NCBI RefSeq assembly: GCF_004764705.1
Contig: NZ_SHLX01000002.1
Location: forward strand, 372,001 to 436,000
Reading direction: 5' to 3'
DNA: 64,000 bases
Origin: Paenibacillus cymbidii
GTDB taxonomy: Bacteria > Bacillota > Bacilli > Paenibacillales > NBRC-103111
A program made the translations under genes and the position numbers. Of this stretch, positions 25,910-35,914 are shown in pieces. Position 1 is the stretch's first letter. The number at the start of each line of letters is the position of its first letter. The notes beneath the pieces are model-generated. The model did no database searches. It was not told where the DNA came from and was given only the letters and a program-made list of their open reading frames with translations.

Positions 25910-26650
25910 ATGGATGCCACCGGGCATACGGCATTGATTACGGGAGGAGCTTCGGGAATCGGGCTGGCGCTCGCCGCCGCGTTCGCGAAGCACGGCAACA
26001 AAGCGATTGCCGTCGGGAGAAACGCAGACAAGCTCGCCGAGGCGAAAGCGCGCCTGCCGGGACTGGACACGCTGGTCTGCGACCTGCGCGACGAACGGCA
26101 GCTGGAGCGGCTGGCAGTCGAGCTGCGCGAGAATTACCCGGCGCTGAACGTGCTCGTGAACAATGCAGGCGTGCAGTATAATTACGCTTTTCTCGATGCG
26201 CGGGTTGATGAAATCGGCGATACGATCGCCGAAGAAATCAGGCTGAACCTGACCGCGCCGATCCAATTGACGGCGAGGCTGCTGCCCCATCTTGCGTCGC
26301 AGCGTCAGGCAGCAATCGTCAACGTAACCTCGGGCGTCGGCATCGTCCCGAAGCAGTCGGCGCCGGTTTATTGCGCGACCAAAGCGGGCTTACGGCTGTA
26401 CACGGCCGCGCTCCGCCACCAGCTCGCAGCCACGAATATCCGGGTGTTTGAATTGATCCCGCCACTGGTCGACACCGCAATGACCGAAGGACGCGGCAGC
26501 GGCAAAATGTCGCCGAAGGAAGTGGCGGACCGGTTTTGGGCCGCCTTCGCTCGAGACCGGCTCGAGGTTCCGGTCGGCAAAATCCGTTTGCTGAAGCTGC
26601 TGCACCGGGCAGCGCCGCGATTCGCCGAAAATTTGTTGAAAAATAGTTAA
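25910..26650 (+). CDS. Short-chain dehydrogenase/reductase (SDR)
   Basis: NAD(P)-dependent oxidoreductase of 246 residues with the classical SDR signs: TGGASGIG cofactor loop near residues 12-19, NNAGVQ, catalytic Ser in NVTSGVG and YxxxK in YCATKAGL. DltE-like members of this form are broad short-chain dehydrogenases. The ATG at 25910 (MDATGHTALITGG) follows AAGGGGAG; the ATG at 25889 overlaps that site and was rejected. It is followed at 26 bp by the darcynin-like gene, so the pair is likely one transcript. Confidence 0.88.
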   Translation: MDATGHTALITGGASGIGLALAAAFAKHGNKAIAVGRNADKLAEAKARLPGLDTLVCDLRDERQLERLAVELRENYPALNVLVNNAGVQYNYAFLDARVDEIGDTIAEEIRLNLTAPIQLTARLLPHLASQRQAAIVNVTSGVGIVPKQSAPVYCATKAGLRLYTAALRHQLAATNIRVFELIPPLVDTAMTEGRGSGKMSPKEVADRFWAAFARDRLEVPVGKIRLLKLLHRAAPRFAENLLKNS

Positions 26651-26676
26651 CCAACCAAATAAGGAGTGATTCGAAA

Positions 26677-27030
26677 ATGTCGACAGCGCTGCAATACGGA
26701 ATTATGGTGAAGCTGGAATTTTACCCCGCGTGGTTGCGACTGGCCCGAACCGAACGAAGAGAGCTGGCGCAAGACATGTACGAGATTATCGGCCGGTACG
26801 CGGGAAAAGTGGAGGTGGAATTTTACGACGCGGACGCCTTGCATGGCGGATTTACCGACTTCGTGATTTGCCGAACGGAGGACATGAAGCATTATCACTA
26901 CATGTGGGAGGAAATCCGCGATACGCGGGCCTATGCCGGCGGATACGTCAAAATCGTCGACGTGACGATCGGCATCCGCGACGCGCATCGGGCCTACGAA
27001 GCGGAAGCGCTGGGCATGGACGAGAGCTGA
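26677..27030 (+). CDS. Darcynin-like small protein
   Basis: Protein of 117 residues without signal peptide or membrane segment, similar in length and pattern (VKLEFYPAWLRLARTERREL, GGFTDFVICRTEDMKHYHYM) to the darcynin family of unknown function, which looks like a ferredoxin-like alpha/beta barrel unit. AAGGAG precedes the ATG. Position after an SDR gene and a Crp-type regulator suggests a shared stress or metabolite response. Function is not known. Confidence 0.6.
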   Translation: MSTALQYGIMVKLEFYPAWLRLARTERRELAQDMYEIIGRYAGKVEVEFYDADALHGGFTDFVICRTEDMKHYHYMWEEIRDTRAYAGGYVKIVDVTIGIRDAHRAYEAEALGMDES

Positions 27031-27054
27031 GCGAACGGGGGCGATGTCAAAAAG

Positions 27055-27090
27055 GCATAAAAACCGGCGGCCTGCAAGGGCCGCCGGTTG
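27055..27090 (-). terminator. Terminator after the large lyase-like gene
   Basis: ACCGGCGGCC and GGGCCGCCGGT pair across a short loop. On the minus strand the stem is followed by TTTTT (27060-27056 region). It lies about 16 bp past the stop of 27106-33264. No T-run follows on the plus strand. Confidence 0.8.
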
Positions 27091-27105
27091 CCGGAATGCC
27101 GACGC

Positions 27106-30100
27106 TTATTCGTCCTTCCTCGCCACAGCGCCATCGAACCAGGCCGTACCCGTGCCGCGCAGCCGCAGGTCGAAACGCAGCTTTGTCGCGCCTGCGGGCG
27201 CCTTCAGCACCACTTGCCGGTACGTCCAGTCCGATGTCCCCGTCACATACGTCGATGTTGCCGACGTGCCGATCGCGTTGTTCGCGCTGTCGTAGAACTG
27301 CGCGTATACGTAAGCGCCTTCGTCCGTGCCGGCGCTGACGCCGCTTGTGCGCAGCCAGGCGCCTGCCGCGTAGGTGCGATTCGCCGTCACGGGGAGCATG
27401 TCGGCCGGGTCCGACTTGCTCCAGCCGCCGTTGGCGAACGAGGCATGGACGATTTTGGCCGAATAGCTGCCGTCATGCGCCTGATCGGTGCCGCGCGAGA
27501 ACACCGGCGAACCGACCCACCCGGTGCGCAGCCAGTTGTCCGCGGTCGTCGACGTGCCGGTTTCGAAACCGGCACCAGCGACAGCCAGCGGGGTCGAGGC
27601 GATTTCATGCACGTCGAAGTTGTCGACTGCGTACGCCTCCGGCGTCGAGCCGGCACCGACCTGGACGGAAGCGAGCAGCCGGATCGCCTTCAGCACGGTG
27701 GCGCCGCCGTCCGGCGTGACGGTAAACCGGTAAGCCGGCACGTCCGCGTCCGTCACCTTCTGCAGCGTTTCGCTGCCATATACCTCGTCGCTGCCATAAG
27801 CGGCAGACGAGTAGAAGCTTGGAGCCGGCGAACCCATCGGTTCGATGACCGCATCCGCGGTCGTCACGAACTGCACGGCTGCGGCGATGCCGGCGCCTGT
27901 CGGCGCGGTGCCGGCCGTTCGGCGCTCCGCGTCGAAGGAGAAGACGTAATCGACCGGGCTGCTGCCCGAAGGCAACGCCAAAACGGCATTGATCCGATCG
28001 AGCAGCACGCCGCCGCCGATCTCGCCCGCGAAGAGGCTGGCCGCCCCGGCACCCGCGCTGCCGGCCGTAGTGTCGGCCACCTCCAGCACCGTGTTGCGGT
28101 TGTTCCGGTCGCCGGCCACGGACACCAGTTGCGCCAAGCCGCCCGTATCGCCCGCCATCGCCGCGATCGGCAGCGCACGATCCGCCCCGACGCTGTCCAT
28201 GCCGATGTCGAAGTCGCCTTCAAGCAGGTTGCGGGCTTCCTCCACCAGCGCAATATCGTCGATGACGTACGCTTCCGCCGACGGCCCGGTTCCGCCGACA
28301 CGCACACTGAATTCCAGCTTCAGGGAACTGATTTGTTTGGCTCCGCCGCTCGGCACGACGGCAAACCGCAGCGCCGCCAGATCGGACTTGCCGACCGGCT
28401 CGAGCACCTTGCTGCCGCTCGTTTCTTCGTGGGCGTAAGCGGCCGTCGTCGTGATCCCGGTGAGCGGCAGCAGGAATCGCAGCTGCGCATCGCCGGTCAA
28501 GTTGGTCTGGATGTCCACGCCCGTGCTCGTCGGCACCATCGCCGTGCTATGCTCCGTGCGCTCCAGCTTGAACGAAAGTGCGAAGTAGACCGCATCGCTG
28601 ACGGTGGGCCGCCGGAATATTTCGTTGATCCGGTTCACCACCCGCGAAGCGCTGTCGAATTGTGCGCTGAATGTGCTGCCCGCGGCATTGCCGGCGTCGT
28701 TGTTGTCGCGGAACTCGACGGCGTTGTCCGTGCCGTTCACGGCCACAATCCGCGTGGTGCCGCCCGTGTTGGCGAATGCGACGGCGAACGGATTCGTCGC
28801 GTCGGTCGTGCCCGCGAAGCCGGTGTCCATGTTGGCGTCAAGCAAGCTGCGGCCGACGGTAATCGTCTTGCCGAACTCGTTGTTCGATTCGTTGCTTTCG
28901 CCGATCGCGCCAGGATCGTCCACGATCGCTTTCACGCTGTGAGCGCCGAAGACCGCTTTCCAGGCCGCGCCGTAGGTGCCGTCCGTTACGGTGACAAGCT
29001 GCGATTCCCCGGGCGCAAGGGAGGAAGCGAAGCTTGTCGACCACAGCGTCGTTGGCCCGTTGTCGATCCGGAAGCCGACCCGGTGCGTACCCGCGGGAGT
29101 TGCCGCCTTGCCGATATTCTGAATGACCGCCTGGAACTTGATTGCGTTGTTCTCCGTCACATATTTGCCCAAATAAGCTTGCGGCCACTGGATTTCGGTG
29201 ACGATCAAATCCGGCTGCGCCTGCGGAACGACGATCGACTTGTTATAGGCGTTGTTCGTTTCGTTGCTTTCGGCGATTGCGCCGTTGTCGTCGATCGTCG
29301 CCCTGACGGTGTACGCGCCGCCGGCGGAAGGCGTCCACGGCGCATCCGCGCGAATCATCATCGTGCGGCCCGGCGCGATCGGCGAGCTATAGGTTGTGCC
29401 ATACAGCGTCGTGCCGTCGACGACGAATTTCACCCGATGCGTCGTATGCCCCGGCGTGTCGACCGTCCCCCGGTTCGTAACGACGGCGGTAAACGTAACC
29501 GGCTCGCCCGATGCGAACGCCGAAGGCGAATACACAATGTTCGTGACCGTCAGATCCGCACCGGACGTGGCGCCGCTGCCCCGAATGGCATAGGTCTTGT
29601 AGCCGTCGGCCGGCGTGACCGTAACCGGGAAGCTGACGGTGCTGCCGTATACGGTCGCCGCAACAGGCGCATTGTCGATCGAAACCGTTACGCCGCCGGA
29701 CAGATGGAAGCCGGACGGAGCGGTCACGGTAACGGTTTGCGCCGTGGCGGTGCCGGCGATTCGGCCGACGATGTTGTCGTCGTCGCGCTTCTGCGCGCTG
29801 GCGCCGAACGTCGCGCCGGCCGGCAGCCCGATGGCGAAGCCGCCGTAATGGACGGCCGTGCCTTCAAACACCGCCAAACCGCCGTCTTTGGCGTAGCCGG
29901 TTTTGCCGGTGAAGCCGCTCGTGGCGTCGGCGTACGTAAACGTCGCGTCGCTTGTATACGAATACTCCGCACCGTTCACTTTCGAACCGACCGTTTTGCC
30001 GCCGCTCGTCAGCGCCGTTGCGCTTGCCAGCGGACTGCCCGCCACCAGATTGAGGATGTCGCCCGTGCCGCCCTTGATCGAGTAGATCGACGCATCGGCG

Positions 30101-33100
30101 GGAGAAGCGCCCGGAAGATCGCCGATCCGGTAATAAGCGCGCAGCAGCGGAATGACGGCGTTGCCCACATGCGCGCTTTGCCAGCGCAGCGTCGGCTGCG
30201 CGTTGACCGTGGCGTCGGTATGCGCGTATTCGACCCGCAGCGCATAATACCGATCGGCCGCAGCCGGGAAACTGGGCGTCGTATACGTCGTAATTGCCGT
30301 TGCAGGCGACCATTGATCGATGAGCAGCGCGCCTTCCAGCCACACCCTCACCTTGTCGCCTTTGTTCACAGCGATGCTGAGGGTGTAATTTTCGCTGTAT
30401 TGCGGTTGGATGTTCGACTTCCAGCGCACGGAATACGTGCTGCCGATCCCTTCGATCGGCGATTTGCCGGCCAGCCAGGAGAACAGGATGTTGTTGTCCA
30501 TCCGCGTCTTGAGCGTGCCCGTCAAGTCGGTGTTGCTGTAATACTCGCCCCACATGCCGGACGTTTGCCGGTTCCAGTTGAACGTGGCGGTCGGGCATGT
30601 TGTCGTGCAGCCGGTGTCGGCCAAGTCGTCGTAAACGGAAAGGTAACGGTCCTCGACCATCATGACGCCCCGCGACGTATATTTCCCCGAACTGCCGTTC
30701 GGCACCTTATAGAATTGGGCAAAATCGAAGTCGTACAGCACGTTGCGAATCGGGCCGGGATTCAAAATCGAGTCTCCCGAGACGGACGCGGCGTTCAGCT
30801 TGCGCAAGTCGAACGTGGAGCCGCCTTCGCTGTCTTCTTCCCCGTTCCAGCTCCACCGATTATGCTCGGACGCATAAAAAATGTTGCCGTTGTTGCCCCC
30901 GTTCCACCGATACTGCGAGCCGTTCAGCTGCTGCAAATTGACGTACGCCTCGTGATCTCCGCCAAAATCGTAGCGCATGACGGCGCCGTAGTCGGTGAAC
31001 AGCGTCGATTCGAGATTCGGCCGCACACCGTCCGGCGCCGTCTCGCCGGAAGTCGTGCTCCAGGCGAGCTGATCGGCCAACTCGGGGAAGAACGGACGAA
31101 TAAACGTCGCTGCCTCGGGGAGCACGTCGCCGAACTCGTCGCCCGGCAGCGCGCCCGAAGCGTGGGCGCCTTGCGGCGGCACATAACGATTGTCTTTCTC
31201 GACCGGCATCATCGTGTTCATGATCCAGTTCAGCCACAGCTTCACGCGGTTGTCGTCAAGCACGTTCGACCCGTCGTACTGCCGGATGGCGGCTGCCGCA
31301 TGCAAGGTAGGCTGCAGCGAGGCGAATGTGTACGTGGCCAAATTTTCCGTATGCCGGCCGCCGATCGCATCGTTCGCGCTGTCCGACTGGCGTACCCATT
31401 CATTGAGATAATCGTTCAGGAACGTCGTGTATGCGGCTTTCCACGCATCGGCGTGCGGGTGATGCCGGAACACGGCCGTCACGAGCCCGAGAATCTGCTT
31501 GTTGTCGGCGATAAAGTTCGGATGGCCGGACAACATGCTCCGGTACGGATGCCAGCTGTCGTCCTCGGCCGCATAAGCGAGGAACAGCAGCAGCGCCTTG
31601 ACGTGATCGCGCTGCGACTGCGTCCAGTACGCCCGGCTGGCGGCATAATTCTGAATATAGATGCTCAGTCCCCGGCCGATGCCTTCGTTGCCGCTCGACC
31701 AGTCCCAGTACTTCTCGGAAATATCGAGCAGATGCGGAAAATACAATCCGATCCATTCGTCGTACGACTGAACCGTGACCGGGCCGAATTTGGCCGGCAG
31801 GTCGAGCTTCTCGTTCACGTCTTCCGCGAAGCCGTCCAGCACCATGTCCTTGTACTTGTTCAGGCTGAAATCGGTCAGCTTCTCCCACAGCCGGACGTCG
31901 GAAGCGGCGCCGAATTGCAGCTTGGCCTCTGTCGGGTATCCCTCCAGCTCGACCGTCGACGTGTTGTGAATGTTGTACGTTTGGAACGTACTCGAGCCGC
32001 CCGCATAGCCGGAGATGACGAGGTCGCCGTGCGGAATGGCCGACAGCGCCCAGTGCCGTTCCGTCCCTTCGAGCCGCGTCTGCATCAGCTTCTTCGGCGT
32101 GGCGTCGACCGTTTCGTAGAAACGCAGGTTGCCGTAGCTCGGACTGTTCCAGACGAGCTTGCGGTCCATTTTCCAGTCTCCCGGCCGGTTGACGGCGAAT
32201 TGCAGCGCTTCGCTGCCTGCCGTTTCGTTCCAGAACGCGGTGGAGCGAGTGATCGCCAGGGAATTGGCCGCGAAGAGGCCCAGCTCGTAAGGCAGCTTGC
32301 CGAGCAGAGCCGGCGTCGGCGTGGCGGACGTGATTTTGCCCCGACCGTAAAAGCCGCTCAGCTTGTTCGTTTCGATGTTGTAGCCGTTGTTCGACATCGA
32401 GATGCGCCCGGTCGGATCAAGCCCGCTCGTGTAGTCGAAGCGGTAGAACAGCCCGCCGCCGTTATCGGTGCCGCTCGCGACATAATCCGCGTCGTCGAAG
32501 CCGCTCAAATATTCGTCGATCGCCGCATACGTCTCGTTATGCCGCACGGTGATGTCGACGGTGTAAACACGTCCGCCGCTGAACGTATAGGCGATCCGGT
32601 ACACGAGGAACAGCGGTCCCTGCTCGACAACGGAAGTGGCGATCGAGCTGACCGTAAATCCGGTGTACTTGGCGTTCTTCAGTTCGGCAAACTGTCCTTG
32701 GCCGATGAATGCGTCCGCGGACGAATAACGGGTCGCCAGCACCGGCGCAAGCGCGTAAGTCGCGGCAACGGCCGGACTGTACGCGACCGGGCCGTACGGC
32801 ACCTTGACCTGCTGCTTGTTCGCCGCGATGACCGCCGTATGGGCGACCGTGTCGATGTCGGTCAGCGCCACATGCTGCGTGAAGCCCGGCGTATACGCGC
32901 TGTCGTACGCGACGGTGAACCGCCGGGACGCCTTCTTCGGCAGATCGGCGCGGAAGCTGATCGTGGCGCCGATCAGGTCGCCGCCGCTCTCCGTTACGCC
33001 GGACAACTGGTACTCGAGCGCGTTGCCGGCCTGATCGGTCACTTTCAAATGAGTCTTGTCGACATGCGCCGAAGACGGCGGCGCAATGGCATAGCTGATC

Positions 33101-33264
33101 AGCTCTTCGGGAAAATCGTACAGGTTCAGCTTTTCCTCGATTGCGAACGTCTGGCTCCAGGCAACAGCCGCCCGGGCAACCGGCGCCGGGACGGCGACGA
33201 ACAGTCCGGTGCAAACCAAAATCACCGCCAGCAGACAAGCAATCCATTTTTTCATAAACATCAT
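27106..33264 (-). CDS. Very large secreted lyase-like protein with PA14 and CARDB modules
   Basis: Exported protein of 2052 residues; a Sec signal ends near residue 33 (VPAPVARAA). Residues about 35-480 look like beta-barrel/sandwich domains. Residues about 500-690 are Trp/His-rich helices (WIGLYFPHLLDISEKYWDW) of the (alpha/alpha)-toroid kind, followed by a beta-rich part (YGAVMRYDFGGDHEAYVNLQ), as in heparinase-type or YetA/rhamnogalacturonan-lyase-type polysaccharide lyases. A PA14-like domain (MWGEYYSNTDLTGTLKTRMD, ~903-1040), two CARDB-like repeats (~1236 and ~1352), two similar modules (~1473 and ~1678) and a C-terminal galactose-binding-like module (~1900-2052) follow. No wall anchor was seen. 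The enzyme class is inferred. Confidence 0.7.
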   Translation of the reverse strand: MMFMKKWIACLLAVILVCTGLFVAVPAPVARAAVAWSQTFAIEEKLNLYDFPEELISYAIAPPSSAHVDKTHLKVTDQAGNALEYQLSGVTESGGDLIGATISFRADLPKKASRRFTVAYDSAYTPGFTQHVALTDIDTVAHTAVIAANKQQVKVPYGPVAYSPAVAATYALAPVLATRYSSADAFIGQGQFAELKNAKYTGFTVSSIATSVVEQGPLFLVYRIAYTFSGGRVYTVDITVRHNETYAAIDEYLSGFDDADYVASGTDNGGGLFYRFDYTSGLDPTGRISMSNNGYNIETNKLSGFYGRGKITSATPTPALLGKLPYELGLFAANSLAITRSTAFWNETAGSEALQFAVNRPGDWKMDRKLVWNSPSYGNLRFYETVDATPKKLMQTRLEGTERHWALSAIPHGDLVISGYAGGSSTFQTYNIHNTSTVELEGYPTEAKLQFGAASDVRLWEKLTDFSLNKYKDMVLDGFAEDVNEKLDLPAKFGPVTVQSYDEWIGLYFPHLLDISEKYWDWSSGNEGIGRGLSIYIQNYAASRAYWTQSQRDHVKALLLFLAYAAEDDSWHPYRSMLSGHPNFIADNKQILGLVTAVFRHHPHADAWKAAYTTFLNDYLNEWVRQSDSANDAIGGRHTENLATYTFASLQPTLHAAAAIRQYDGSNVLDDNRVKLWLNWIMNTMMPVEKDNRYVPPQGAHASGALPGDEFGDVLPEAATFIRPFFPELADQLAWSTTSGETAPDGVRPNLESTLFTDYGAVMRYDFGGDHEAYVNLQQLNGSQYRWNGGNNGNIFYASEHNRWSWNGEEDSEGGSTFDLRKLNAASVSGDSILNPGPIRNVLYDFDFAQFYKVPNGSSGKYTSRGVMMVEDRYLSVYDDLADTGCTTTCPTATFNWNRQTSGMWGEYYSNTDLTGTLKTRMDNNILFSWLAGKSPIEGIGSTYSVRWKSNIQPQYSENYTLSIAVNKGDKVRVWLEGALLIDQWSPATAITTYTTPSFPAAADRYYALRVEYAHTDATVNAQPTLRWQSAHVGNAVIPLLRAYYRIGDLPGASPADASIYSIKGGTGDILNLVAGSPLASATALTSGGKTVGSKVNGAEYSYTSDATFTYADATSGFTGKTGYAKDGGLAVFEGTAVHYGGFAIGLPAGATFGASAQKRDDDNIVGRIAGTATAQTVTVTAPSGFHLSGGVTVSIDNAPVAATVYGSTVSFPVTVTPADGYKTYAIRGSGATSGADLTVTNIVYSPSAFASGEPVTFTAVVTNRGTVDTPGHTTHRVKFVVDGTTLYGTTYSSPIAPGRTMMIRADAPWTPSAGGAYTVRATIDDNGAIAESNETNNAYNKSIVVPQAQPDLIVTEIQWPQAYLGKYVTENNAIKFQAVIQNIGKAATPAGTHRVGFRIDNGPTTLWSTSFASSLAPGESQLVTVTDGTYGAAWKAVFGAHSVKAIVDDPGAIGESNESNNEFGKTITVGRSLLDANMDTGFAGTTDATNPFAVAFANTGGTTRIVAVNGTDNAVEFRDNNDAGNAAGSTFSAQFDSASRVVNRINEIFRRPTVSDAVYFALSFKLERTEHSTAMVPTSTGVDIQTNLTGDAQLRFLLPLTGITTTAAYAHEETSGSKVLEPVGKSDLAALRFAVVPSGGAKQISSLKLEFSVRVGGTGPSAEAYVIDDIALVEEARNLLEGDFDIGMDSVGADRALPIAAMAGDTGGLAQLVSVAGDRNNRNTVLEVADTTAGSAGAGAASLFAGEIGGGVLLDRINAVLALPSGSSPVDYVFSFDAERRTAGTAPTGAGIAAAVQFVTTADAVIEPMGSPAPSFYSSAAYGSDEVYGSETLQKVTDADVPAYRFTVTPDGGATVLKAIRLLASVQVGAGSTPEAYAVDNFDVHEIASTPLAVAGAGFETGTSTTADNWLRTGWVGSPVFSRGTDQAHDGSYSAKIVHASFANGGWSKSDPADMLPVTANRTYAAGAWLRTSGVSAGTDEGAYVYAQFYDSANNAIGTSATSTYVTGTSDWTYRQVVLKAPAGATKLRFDLRLRGTGTAWFDGAVARKDE

Positions 33265-33302
33265 CGCTTCATCCTTTCTCTCGATAACATAGGGGTTTCT
33301 TC

Positions 33303-35648
33303 TTACTTGCCGATGTACAAGTCGCGCATATACGCCGTCATTTCCCCGCCGAAAGGGGCCACCTCCTCATCGGATGCGAATACGTAGTCGTTGCGGTGCG
33401 CTTCGCTTCCGGCAGCATTGAACAGGCGCAGCCGGATGTGCAGCCGTTTCCCCGCCGCCAGCCGGGTGCGCGGCAGCGCGCGCACATAAACCGACTCCCC
33501 GGCGCCGCAAACAACGCTGCCGTCGAGCTTCTCCGCCACTCCCGCGGCAATGTCGATCAGCTCCGCCTCGTAGCGGCCGATGAACGTCTCTGTGCCGTCG
33601 TGGCTGATCCACAGCTCCGGCTTGACGGCGCGCGTCACGCAATGACTGTATCGCAGCGACGCGATCGTCGGGCGGAACGCGTTTGCAAGGAACGACCAGC
33701 CGAGCTTCGGTCGGCCGAAGTAATCGAGCAGCGCGTTGCCGGCCAGCCCGGGCCACGGCTCGTTGACGCCCCACCAGACAACGCCGGCGACGCGGCCTTG
33801 CTTGCGGCGCAGCTCCTCGATCAGGAACCGGGCCATCTCCGCCTGCATCCACTGGCTCGCGAACGCGAGCTGCTCCAGCCGGACGAAAGGCCCGAAAAGC
33901 CGCTCCGCCGACGGGATGTCGAGCCACAAGTCGTCGAGTCCGTCCCAGGCGCTGCCGAAAGCATGGTGGAGCCGCCAAACGGGATCGGTACGCCCCGGCA
34001 GCGGCAGCCCGGGCGTCTCCGCAACGGAGGCGCCAAGCACGTCGCCGATCGTCGCGAGGTTGGCGATCGACGGCACGCTCGCCTCCGAGTACAGCTGCCG
34101 GTTGGCTTGCAGCCAGAAGTCGTATGCGCTGTCGTAGTCGCGATAGCGATGGTCGCCGATGCGCGGATTCCAGCTCCAGATGCCGTGCACTTCGCCTTCG
34201 CCTTCCAACGCCGACGTGATCTGGAACGGCCGCGTGCCGTCGAGCCGGGCGCACAGCGCGCCGAGCAGCGCCAGCGCCGGCTCGTCGTAACGCCCGGCGC
34301 CCGCCAGCCATTCGCGGCTGTCTTCCGCGATGCCGAACAAGCGGCGGACGACCGGCTTCGCCCGCTCCATCTCCGCCGTCCCGGAATCGACGGCGTCCCA
34401 GTAATGATAATGCTCGTTTCCTCCGGACCAGAGCACGAGCGACGCGTGATGGCGCAAACCGCGCACGATCGCCGTCCCCTCCCGTTCCAGCAGCTCATAG
34501 AACCGCTCCGTGCGGGCCAGCAGCTGGCAAGCAAGCGGAAATTCCTGCATAACCATCAGGCCAAGCTCGTCAGCGATGTCGTAGAAGACATCCTTCTCCT
34601 TCAGTCCGCCGCCCCAGACGCGCACAAAGTTGACGCCGGCTTCGCGGAACCGCTCCAGAAACAGGCGGTAGCGCGCTTCGTCGACATCGGCGGGACAGGC
34701 GTCCGCGGGCACCCAGTTGACCCCTTTCAGAAACACGCTCCGACCGTTCACCCGCAGCTGCAGCGGCGTATCCTCCTGCCCCTGGCCGGGGCACGGCACG
34801 CGTTCGACGGCGCGCAGCCCGACGCGCCGCACGAACGGAGCCGTCTCCCGGCCCGGCACGTCCAGCTCCAGCGTCAGCTCCGTCAACTGCGGATCGCCGA
34901 GGCCGTTCGGCCACCACAGCGGCGGCGACGGCACATGCAGCGGCAGCGCCAGGCGGCTGCCGTCGTGCACAAGCGGGAACCGGCGCGTGGCGCCGCCCAG
35001 ACGGACGACGATCGCGCCGGACGTCACCGCTTCGCTCAGCTCGGCGAAGACGGTGACGTCGGCCCGCTGCCGGTTCGCCAGCTTGACGTCGACGCAAGCC
35101 GACGTCACCCGCAGCTTGCGGCGCACGAGGACGCCGGCTTCGTCCCAGATGCCTGCGGATCGCAGCCGGGGGGCGAAATCCCAGCCGTCGCCGAAGCTGT
35201 ACCGCGCCTTCAGCGTTTCGTACGGTTCGGCGCCCTTGTCGAACGGGAAGATGACGACAACCAACTCGTGCCGGCCGACGGGAAGCGCCAGCTCGATCGG
35301 GCTGAACATCCCTTCGTGGTCCAACACGCGCTCCCCGTTCGCATACACGGCGCAGCGATAATCGACGCCCTTCAGCAAGAGAACGGCTTCTTCCTCTGCC
35401 GTCACGGCCGGGATGTCGACCTCCGTCCGGTACAGCCAGCAGCGTGCCTCCATCCACGCCACTTCGCCAATCCGGTCGCCGGCATACAATTGACCTGCCG
35501 GCAAACCGTACGCCGACGTCTGCACATTGGACGGCACCGTCGCCGCCCGCCATTCCAGTTCTCCCCACGTCTGAGGATCGAGCCGCTCCGGCGCACAATG
35601 CGCGAGCCGCCACTCCCGGCATATGCGCCAAGCTTCGCTCCCACTCAT
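33303..35648 (-). CDS. Glycoside hydrolase family 2, beta-mannosidase-like
   Basis: Enzyme of 781 residues without signal peptide, so intracellular. A jelly-roll sugar-binding domain (residues ~35-180), an Ig-like domain (~180-290) and a TIM barrel from ~300 are in the normal GH2 order. The barrel shows FLKGVNWVPAD, NFVRVWGGGLKEKDVFYDIA and SGGNEHYHYWD, with Glu412 as the acid/base; these match beta-mannosidases better than beta-galactosidases. The nucleophile Glu is probably in HGIWSWNP or GVVWWGVNEPWP. AGAGGTG precedes the ATG. It lies 38 bp before the lyase-like gene, and a triple repeat lies upstream. Confidence 0.88.
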   Translation of the reverse strand: MSGSEAWRICREWRLAHCAPERLDPQTWGELEWRAATVPSNVQTSAYGLPAGQLYAGDRIGEVAWMEARCWLYRTEVDIPAVTAEEEAVLLLKGVDYRCAVYANGERVLDHEGMFSPIELALPVGRHELVVVIFPFDKGAEPYETLKARYSFGDGWDFAPRLRSAGIWDEAGVLVRRKLRVTSACVDVKLANRQRADVTVFAELSEAVTSGAIVVRLGGATRRFPLVHDGSRLALPLHVPSPPLWWPNGLGDPQLTELTLELDVPGRETAPFVRRVGLRAVERVPCPGQGQEDTPLQLRVNGRSVFLKGVNWVPADACPADVDEARYRLFLERFREAGVNFVRVWGGGLKEKDVFYDIADELGLMVMQEFPLACQLLARTERFYELLEREGTAIVRGLRHHASLVLWSGGNEHYHYWDAVDSGTAEMERAKPVVRRLFGIAEDSREWLAGAGRYDEPALALLGALCARLDGTRPFQITSALEGEGEVHGIWSWNPRIGDHRYRDYDSAYDFWLQANRQLYSEASVPSIANLATIGDVLGASVAETPGLPLPGRTDPVWRLHHAFGSAWDGLDDLWLDIPSAERLFGPFVRLEQLAFASQWMQAEMARFLIEELRRKQGRVAGVVWWGVNEPWPGLAGNALLDYFGRPKLGWSFLANAFRPTIASLRYSHCVTRAVKPELWISHDGTETFIGRYEAELIDIAAGVAEKLDGSVVCGAGESVYVRALPRTRLAAGKRLHIRLRLFNAAGSEAHRNDYVFASDEEVAPFGGEMTAYMRDLYIGK

Positions 35649-35689
35649 GCCCGCACCTCTTTCTTCATTGATTCGTTTCTGGCCCGGCC

Positions 35690-35823
35690 AAATATATACG
35701 AAAAATCATATCCATTTCCGGACAAAGCTGCGATCTGGCAAAATATATTCGAAAAATCATATATATTTCCCGCATACAGCCGCAATTAAGCGAAATGTAT
35801 GCGAAAAATCGCCTATAATCCCG
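35690..35823. repeat. Three in-phase direct repeats upstream of the GH2 gene
   Basis: Three copies of a unit with core CGAAAAATC flanked by AT-rich ATATAT and ATTTCC blocks lie at 35690-35720, 35740-35772 and 35791-35823. The GAAAAATC cores start at 35700, 35751 and 35803, so the period is 51-52 bp, five helical turns. They occupy the only gap (35649-35914) between the SGNH gene and the GH2 gene and probably bind a regulator. Nothing else was seen in that gap. Confidence 0.6.
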
Positions 35824-35914
35824 GCCGCCGATAGCCATGGATCTCGACTTTGGCCGTGAAGCCCGGCTGATAGCCGTTGCTCTCCGCTCGCAGCAGCCCG
35901 TCGTGTTGTGCCTG

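Noticed and set aside
27088..33387. 2099-codon open frame on the plus strand opposite the lyase-like gene
   Set aside because: It is a by-product of high-GC codon use in the true gene: the product is Arg/Val/Asp-rich without domains, starts without a ribosome site and spans several transcription signals of the other strand.
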